From: Cytophagales bacterium
GTDB taxonomy: Bacteria > Bacteroidota > Bacteroidia > Cytophagales > Cyclobacteriaceae
Direction: 5' to 3'
NCBI GenBank assembly: GCA_003541895.1
Contig: DPLR01000211.1
Location: 1 to 9,535, forward strand
DNA length: 9,535 bases
Part shown: piece by piece, positions 6,070 to 9,535 of the stretch
How the letters are laid out: the number at the start of each line of letters is the position of its first letter
Position numbering within the stretch: position 1 is the stretch's first letter
Translations under genes and position numbers: made by a program
Notes under the pieces: generated by a model
The model's input: the letters and a program-made list of their open reading frames with translations, nothing else
Databases searched by the model: none
Told to the model about the DNA's origin: nothing

Positions 6070-7365
6070 ATGCAACTCTCAACACGGTTTCAAAAATTTA
6101 TTTTAGGCAAGGAAGACCATCAATTTTCTGATGCCGAGTTCAAACGGATCATGGTGACCGGCTATCTGGCCACGCTCAGTTTAACAGTTGCAATTACCTA
6201 TGCGATTTTCGATGTCTCAAGCGGGGTTTATTACGCGCTCCCATCGTACACCTTGCTCACAATAACTTCTATAAGTGTATTCTTCTCAATTCGAAATAAA
6301 AAATATGCATTAGCTAAAATACTATTGATGGTGAACTCAAACCTCGTAGTATTTTTTTCGGCTGTCAACGATCCGCAAGGAACGGGCGCCTTTATGCTTT
6401 TCATTCCTGCCGGCACGGGCTCCTTTGCCATCTTTGGTTTTCGCGAGCGTATCAAACCTATACTGATTGCCATTTTTTCTATCGGGCTCTTCGTGATTGC
6501 ATTTTTTGTTGACTTGCCCTTCAACAACCAAACGCCAACAGAGAATTACATCATGGCTAGCTTTATCATCAACTTTGTTATCTCGCTTGGCATTGTTGTT
6601 GGCATAGTCTATTTCCTCGGCAGCTTAAATGAAACCACCGAAAAAAATCTGATCGAAAAAGAAAAAGCAGAGCGCACAAAAAACGATCAGCTTGTAAAAA
6701 TCAATAATGAACTTGACCGTTTTATCTACAGCGTTTCGCATGATCTTAAGTCTCCGTTAAGTACTATTCGGGGGCTGGTTTCCATTGGCGTTGTTTCGAG
6801 TGAGTACGATGAAATGAAAAAGTGTTTTGCGTTAATCGAAGACCGCGTGAAGGCGCAAGAATTTTTTATCAACGAAATTATTGACATCTACCGAAACAAT
6901 CGTTCTGAACTGCGTCTTGAAAATGTAGATCTGCAAAAACTATTTGATGAGGTAGTTCATGAAACCTCTTTCGAGCCAGGCGCAAACATGATTCAATTTA
7001 AAATAACCACGCTTGAGCCCATTGCAATTGAAGCGGATCAGATTCGATTGAAAAGTATTTTGTTCAATTTGATTGGCAATGCTATCAAATACCACGACTA
7101 CAGCAAGACTGAAAAAGTAATTCACCTAAGCGCCAAAAAAATAAATGGAGACGTGGAAATCATTATTGAAGACAACGGCAAAGGGATTGATGAAACGCAC
7201 CTGCCTTTGATTTTTAATATGTTTTATCGCGCCTCTACCGATTCAAAAGGATCTGGCCTTGGACTTTATATCGTTAAAGAAATTGTCACGAAGATGAATG
7301 GCTCTATCTCGGTTACATCAAAAATAAATGAAGGCACACGCTTCATTATTGTTCTTACTACATAG
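6070..7365 (+). CDS. Membrane sensor histidine kinase, orphan
   Basis: A 431-residue kinase (ATG at 6070; the in-frame TTG just before it at 6067 is unlikely). Six predicted helices lie at about 27-47, 54-73, 79-98, 106-122, 129-149 and 160-184, with short loops and no large periplasmic sensor, so the membrane bundle itself probably senses the signal. A coiled-coil linker (187-216) leads to the HisKA dimerisation domain with FIYSVSHDLKSPLSTIRG (218-235), phosphoacceptor His224. The ATPase domain follows: N box NLIGNAIKYHD (333-343), G1 DNGKGID (368-374), F box FNMFYRA (382-388) and G2 GSGLGL (394-399). All catalytic motifs are intact. The protein ends there, with no receiver or Hpt domain. 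No response regulator is next to it, so its partner is encoded elsewhere. The final codons overlap the convergent dgt gene by 8 bp. The input signal is unknown; a link to the upstream envelope genes is only positional. Confidence 0.9.
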   Translation: MQLSTRFQKFILGKEDHQFSDAEFKRIMVTGYLATLSLTVAITYAIFDVSSGVYYALPSYTLLTITSISVFFSIRNKKYALAKILLMVNSNLVVFFSAVNDPQGTGAFMLFIPAGTGSFAIFGFRERIKPILIAIFSIGLFVIAFFVDLPFNNQTPTENYIMASFIINFVISLGIVVGIVYFLGSLNETTEKNLIEKEKAERTKNDQLVKINNELDRFIYSVSHDLKSPLSTIRGLVSIGVVSSEYDEMKKCFALIEDRVKAQEFFINEIIDIYRNNRSELRLENVDLQKLFDEVVHETSFEPGANMIQFKITTLEPIAIEADQIRLKSILFNLIGNAIKYHDYSKTEKVIHLSAKKINGDVEIIIEDNGKGIDETHLPLIFNMFYRASTDSKGSGLGLYIVKEIVTKMNGSISVTSKINEGTRFIIVLTT

Positions 7366-8680
7366 CGGTGCCAGTTATCTTACGGTACAAACTCAACGCA
7401 TGTCGGTCGGTAAGGCCGGAGATAAAATCAACAACCAAACGAAGCATTGCGTACACATTTTGCGAGTCGTGCGAAATATCCCAACGGATTTCTTCGGGCA
7501 ATAATAATTTCAGGTTGTTATATTTTCTAGATGCATCTTTTGTTGCAACGGCTTGTGCCGCGGTAATAAATTCGCTGAGCAAATGAGGTAAAACCGCATG
7601 GCCGCTTGCCTCAATTTCTACTACTGTTCTAGCACGATAAATTTTTTCAATGGAGATTTTTGAAATTTCTCTCAACCCTTCTTGCGATGGAATAACATCG
7701 GTTAAGGCCTGATCAAATTTTCCGCTTAGAATATTTTTTTCTTCCTTCAGGAACAGCGCAGTACATTCATCCACTAATTTATTGATGGTGAGTGCACGCA
7801 GCACACCCAATTTTTCGGTGAGCCCGACAAGTTGATCAACTTTCTCTTTTTTGAATTGTTCTTTCAAAATGGAGGCCATTAATTCAACGGTTTCTTTTTC
7901 ACTGATCAAACCCAACCGACAACCATCTTCCAAATCGATAATGCCGTAACAAATGTCATCGGCTGCTTCCACCAAATAGGTGAGCGGATGCCGGCACCAA
8001 ACATTCTCCTGAATTTTGAGCAAGCCCAATTGATCCGCTACCAAAGAAAAGTTTTCTTTTTCTGATTCAAAGAATCCAAATTTCTTCTGACTCTTTTTTG
8101 ATTTATCTCTTGACGGAAAAAACGCAGGGCAAGGATATTTTGTAAATGCACCAAGCGTTGCTGCAGTCAATTTCAATCCGTACCGTTTTTGATTTAGCAA
8201 GCGAAAGCCTTGTGCGTTGCCTTCAAAGTTGATAAGGTCGGCCCACTCGTTTTCACTCACCAAATTTTTAAACGATTGTCCTTTGGGATTCAACCGAAAA
8301 AAATCGGAGATCGCATCTTCGCCTGCATGGCCAAATGGTGGATTGCCCAAATCGTGCGCCAGCGATGCCGCAGCTACGATCGCACCAAAATCAAACAACG
8401 AAAAATTCTCCCGCAATTCAGGATGGCGCTTCAAAACCTCCTCGCCTACTTTCTTACCCAACGATCTTCCCACACTCGACACCTCTAGGCTGTGCGTTAA
8501 ACGCGTGTGCACAAAATCTTCAACGGGCAGCGGATGGACTTGCGTTTTATCTTGCAGCCTGCGAAACGGATGCGAAAAAATGATCCGATCATAATCTTGC
8601 TCAAACGCACTGCGCGACTGATCGTGCACGTTGGTTTTAGATTGCAACCGTTGGGGCGAAAGAAGTTGTGGCCAGTTCAC
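7358..8680 (-). CDS. dgt: dGTP triphosphohydrolase-like HD-domain protein
   Basis: A 440-residue cytoplasmic enzyme of the dGTPase family, hydrolysing dGTP (or other dNTPs) to the nucleoside and triphosphate and so controlling dNTP pools. The N-terminal family signature is clear: DYDRIIFSHPFRRLQDKTQV (29-48) and HTRLTHSLEVSSVGRSLG (58-75). The metal-binding HD residues are His63, His109-Asp110 (in AHDLGNPPFGHAGEDAI, 108-124) and an Asp of EAADDICYGIIDLED (238-252). FEGNAQGFRLL (152-162) is the conserved substrate-side motif. Length fits the Bacteroidota type. The start is GTG at 8680: the open frame upstream reaches a stop at 8695-8693 with no ATG, and MNWPQLLSPQR matches the usual N-terminus (MNWxxLLS). 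There is no Shine-Dalgarno sequence. The gene lies downstream of glyS on the same strand, separated by a large hairpin-forming repeat. Its TAG overlaps the kinase TAG region by 8 bp. Confidence 0.92.
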   Translation of the reverse strand: MNWPQLLSPQRLQSKTNVHDQSRSAFEQDYDRIIFSHPFRRLQDKTQVHPLPVEDFVHTRLTHSLEVSSVGRSLGKKVGEEVLKRHPELRENFSLFDFGAIVAAASLAHDLGNPPFGHAGEDAISDFFRLNPKGQSFKNLVSENEWADLINFEGNAQGFRLLNQKRYGLKLTAATLGAFTKYPCPAFFPSRDKSKKSQKKFGFFESEKENFSLVADQLGLLKIQENVWCRHPLTYLVEAADDICYGIIDLEDGCRLGLISEKETVELMASILKEQFKKEKVDQLVGLTEKLGVLRALTINKLVDECTALFLKEEKNILSGKFDQALTDVIPSQEGLREISKISIEKIYRARTVVEIEASGHAVLPHLLSEFITAAQAVATKDASRKYNNLKLLLPEEIRWDISHDSQNVYAMLRLVVDFISGLTDRHALSLYRKITGTAM

Positions 8681-8698
8681 GTATCGAATTAATTATTT

Positions 8699-8768
8699 CT
8701 CTGCGAACCTCTGCGTTCTTTGCGGTTAAATGCATTTCAAACCGCAAAGGACGCAAAGAACCGCAAAG
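8699..8768 (-). repeat. 70-bp inverted repeat built from CTTTGCG-type units, between glyS and dgt
   Basis: The arms 8699-8727 and 8740-8768 (29 bp each) are identical at 23 of 29 positions after reverse complementation. The 12-base loop contains the perfect palindrome AAATGCATTT (8728-8737). Each arm is three degenerate units of 10, 9 and 10 bp with core C(T/C)(T/C)TGCG. In minus-strand RNA, the direction of glyS and dgt, four of the six mismatches become G.U pairs, so 27 of 29 positions pair; in plus-strand RNA only 24 do. The element starts 3 nt after the glyS stop and ends 18 nt before the dgt GTG. No U-tract follows, so it is not a classical intrinsic terminator. I recall repeats of CTTTGCGGTT type in intergenic regions of many environmental bacteria; no function is established to my knowledge. 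Confidence 0.85.
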
Positions 8769-8771
8769 CAG

Positions 8772-9535
8772 TTAGATCGTTTTCAGCAACTCATGAATAG
8801 AAACCTCGCGCTGAATTTTACTTTTCACTTCTTCCATCTTCACACGCTCTTGTTTCATTGAATCTCGTTCACGGATTGTAACGGTGTTGTCTTGCAACGT
8901 CTGGTGATCGATGGTAACGCAATACGGAGTGCCAATCGCATCCATGCGTCTGTATCTTCTGCCAATCGTGTCTTTGTCTTCGTAGTAGCAGCGGAAATCA
9001 AACTTCAACATGTTCAAAACTTCTTCTGCTTTTTCGGGCAGGCCATCTTTCTTTACCAACGGCAACACAGCAATTTTGTACGGTGCCAACGCTGGTGGAA
9101 TGGAAAGCACCACGCGCTCGCCCGCGTCTTCGCCTTCAGCTCCCACTTTCTCTTCCTTGTACGCAGTTGATAAAATCGACAAGAACATTCGGTCCAATCC
9201 TACCGATGTCTCTACCACAAACGGCACATAACTTTGTTGTGTCTCCGTATCGAAGTACTGCAACTTCTTGCCCGAATATTTTTCGTGGCTCTTCAAATCG
9301 AAATCGGTACGGCTGTGAATTCCTTCCAACTCTTTAAAGCCCATCGGGAAGTTGAACTGAATATCGCACGCTGCATTCGCGTAGTGCGCCAAGTTTAAAT
9401 GATCATGATAACGATAATTGGCATCGCCTAATCCCAGCGCCTTGTGCCACTTCAATCGCTTCGCTTTCCAGAATTCATACGCCTCCATCTCCGTGCCCGG
9501 CTTCACAAAATATTGCATCTCCATCTGCTCAAACT
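8772..9535 (-). CDS. glyS: Glycyl-tRNA synthetase (alpha2, class II), C-terminal part; gene runs off the right edge
   Basis: The open frame continues past the right edge. The codons before the internal Met at 9524 read FEQ, giving FEQMEMQYFVKPGTE, which is the segment around class II motif 2 in alpha2 glycyl-tRNA synthetases. Numbering from that Met: FELEGIH-like KELEGIHSRTDFDLK (64-78), motif 3 around SVGLDRMFLSIL (107-118) with the ATP-binding Arg112, and then the anticodon-binding domain starting PPALAPYKIAVLPLVKKDG (143-161), ending in RRYRRMDAIGTPYCVTIDHQ (189-208). The enzyme attaches glycine to tRNA-Gly. It is the single-chain, eukaryote/archaea-like form, not the two-subunit GlyQ/GlyS of proteobacteria. 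Roughly the first half (catalytic motif 1 and the insertion) lies outside the window. The 3' end is complete, with TAA at 8774-8772, 3 nt before a strong hairpin. Confidence 0.96.
   Translation of the reverse strand, partial: FEQMEMQYFVKPGTEMEAYEFWKAKRLKWHKALGLGDANYRYHDHLNLAHYANAACDIQFNFPMGFKELEGIHSRTDFDLKSHEKYSGKKLQYFDTETQQSYVPFVVETSVGLDRMFLSILSTAYKEEKVGAEGEDAGERVVLSIPPALAPYKIAVLPLVKKDGLPEKAEEVLNMLKFDFRCYYEDKDTIGRRYRRMDAIGTPYCVTIDHQTLQDNTVTIRERDSMKQERVKMEEVKSKIQREVSIHELLKTI

Noticed and set aside
8217..8594. Overlapping plus-strand open frames across the dgt N-terminal region
   Set aside because: Three frames are open at once opposite the HD motifs of dgt, which is expected from the codon usage of the real gene.
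8699..8768. Intrinsic terminator for glyS
   Set aside because: The hairpin is long and interrupted, and the sequence after it in the transcribed direction is AAATAATTAATTC rather than a U-run.

Overview
The window is a stretch of a Bacteroidota chromosome, probably Cytophagia (Cytophagales-like). This is inferred from low-to-moderate GC, starts without Shine-Dalgarno sequences, two TAnnTTTG promoter-like boxes, and protein families typical of that phylum (765-residue acyl-CoA oxidase-like dehydrogenase, TMEM220 family, lipoprotein with an LSGC lipobox, eukaryote-type glycyl-tRNA synthetase). No marker gene fixes the genus. The DNA is compact and chromosomal: nine protein genes (two cut by the window ends), no RNA gene, IS element, CRISPR array or phage gene.

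Layout. (1) 1-690, minus: first 230 residues of an RND/MMPL-type membrane exporter. (2) 691-839: divergent intergenic region carrying an unusual 8-bp-period repeat that forms an inverted repeat, plus a promoter-like box for the next gene. (3) 840-3137, plus: acyl-CoA oxidase-like flavoprotein for fatty-acid beta-oxidation. (4) 3140-4850, minus: two-gene unit, an AGMO-like (alkylglycerol monooxygenase, TMEM195) membrane di-iron hydroxylase followed after 25 bp by a small lipoprotein. (5) 4890-5987, plus, diverging from the hydroxylase across 39 bp: TMEM220-family membrane protein and, after 30 bp, a membrane-anchored YdcF/DUF218 protein. (6) 6070-7365, plus: membrane sensor histidine kinase with no adjacent response regulator. 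(7) 7358-8680, minus: dGTP triphosphohydrolase-like HD-domain protein, convergent with the kinase and overlapping it by 8 bp. (8) 8699-8768: 70-bp inverted repeat filling most of the gap between dgt and glyS. (9) 8772-9535, minus: C-terminal part of glycyl-tRNA synthetase.

How it fits together. Most of the window is housekeeping (glyS, dgt, fatty-acid oxidation) or envelope/lipid related (RND exporter, hydroxylase, lipoprotein, TMEM220, YdcF). The hydroxylase-lipoprotein and TMEM220-YdcF pairs diverge from one tiny intergenic region and may be co-regulated envelope genes, but no shared pathway is proven.

I found no defence system or mobile island. The least explained structures are the two intergenic inverted repeats. 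Both are built from short degenerate direct repeats, and in both cases the RNA of the flanking gene's coding strand pairs better than the opposite strand because of G.U wobbles.
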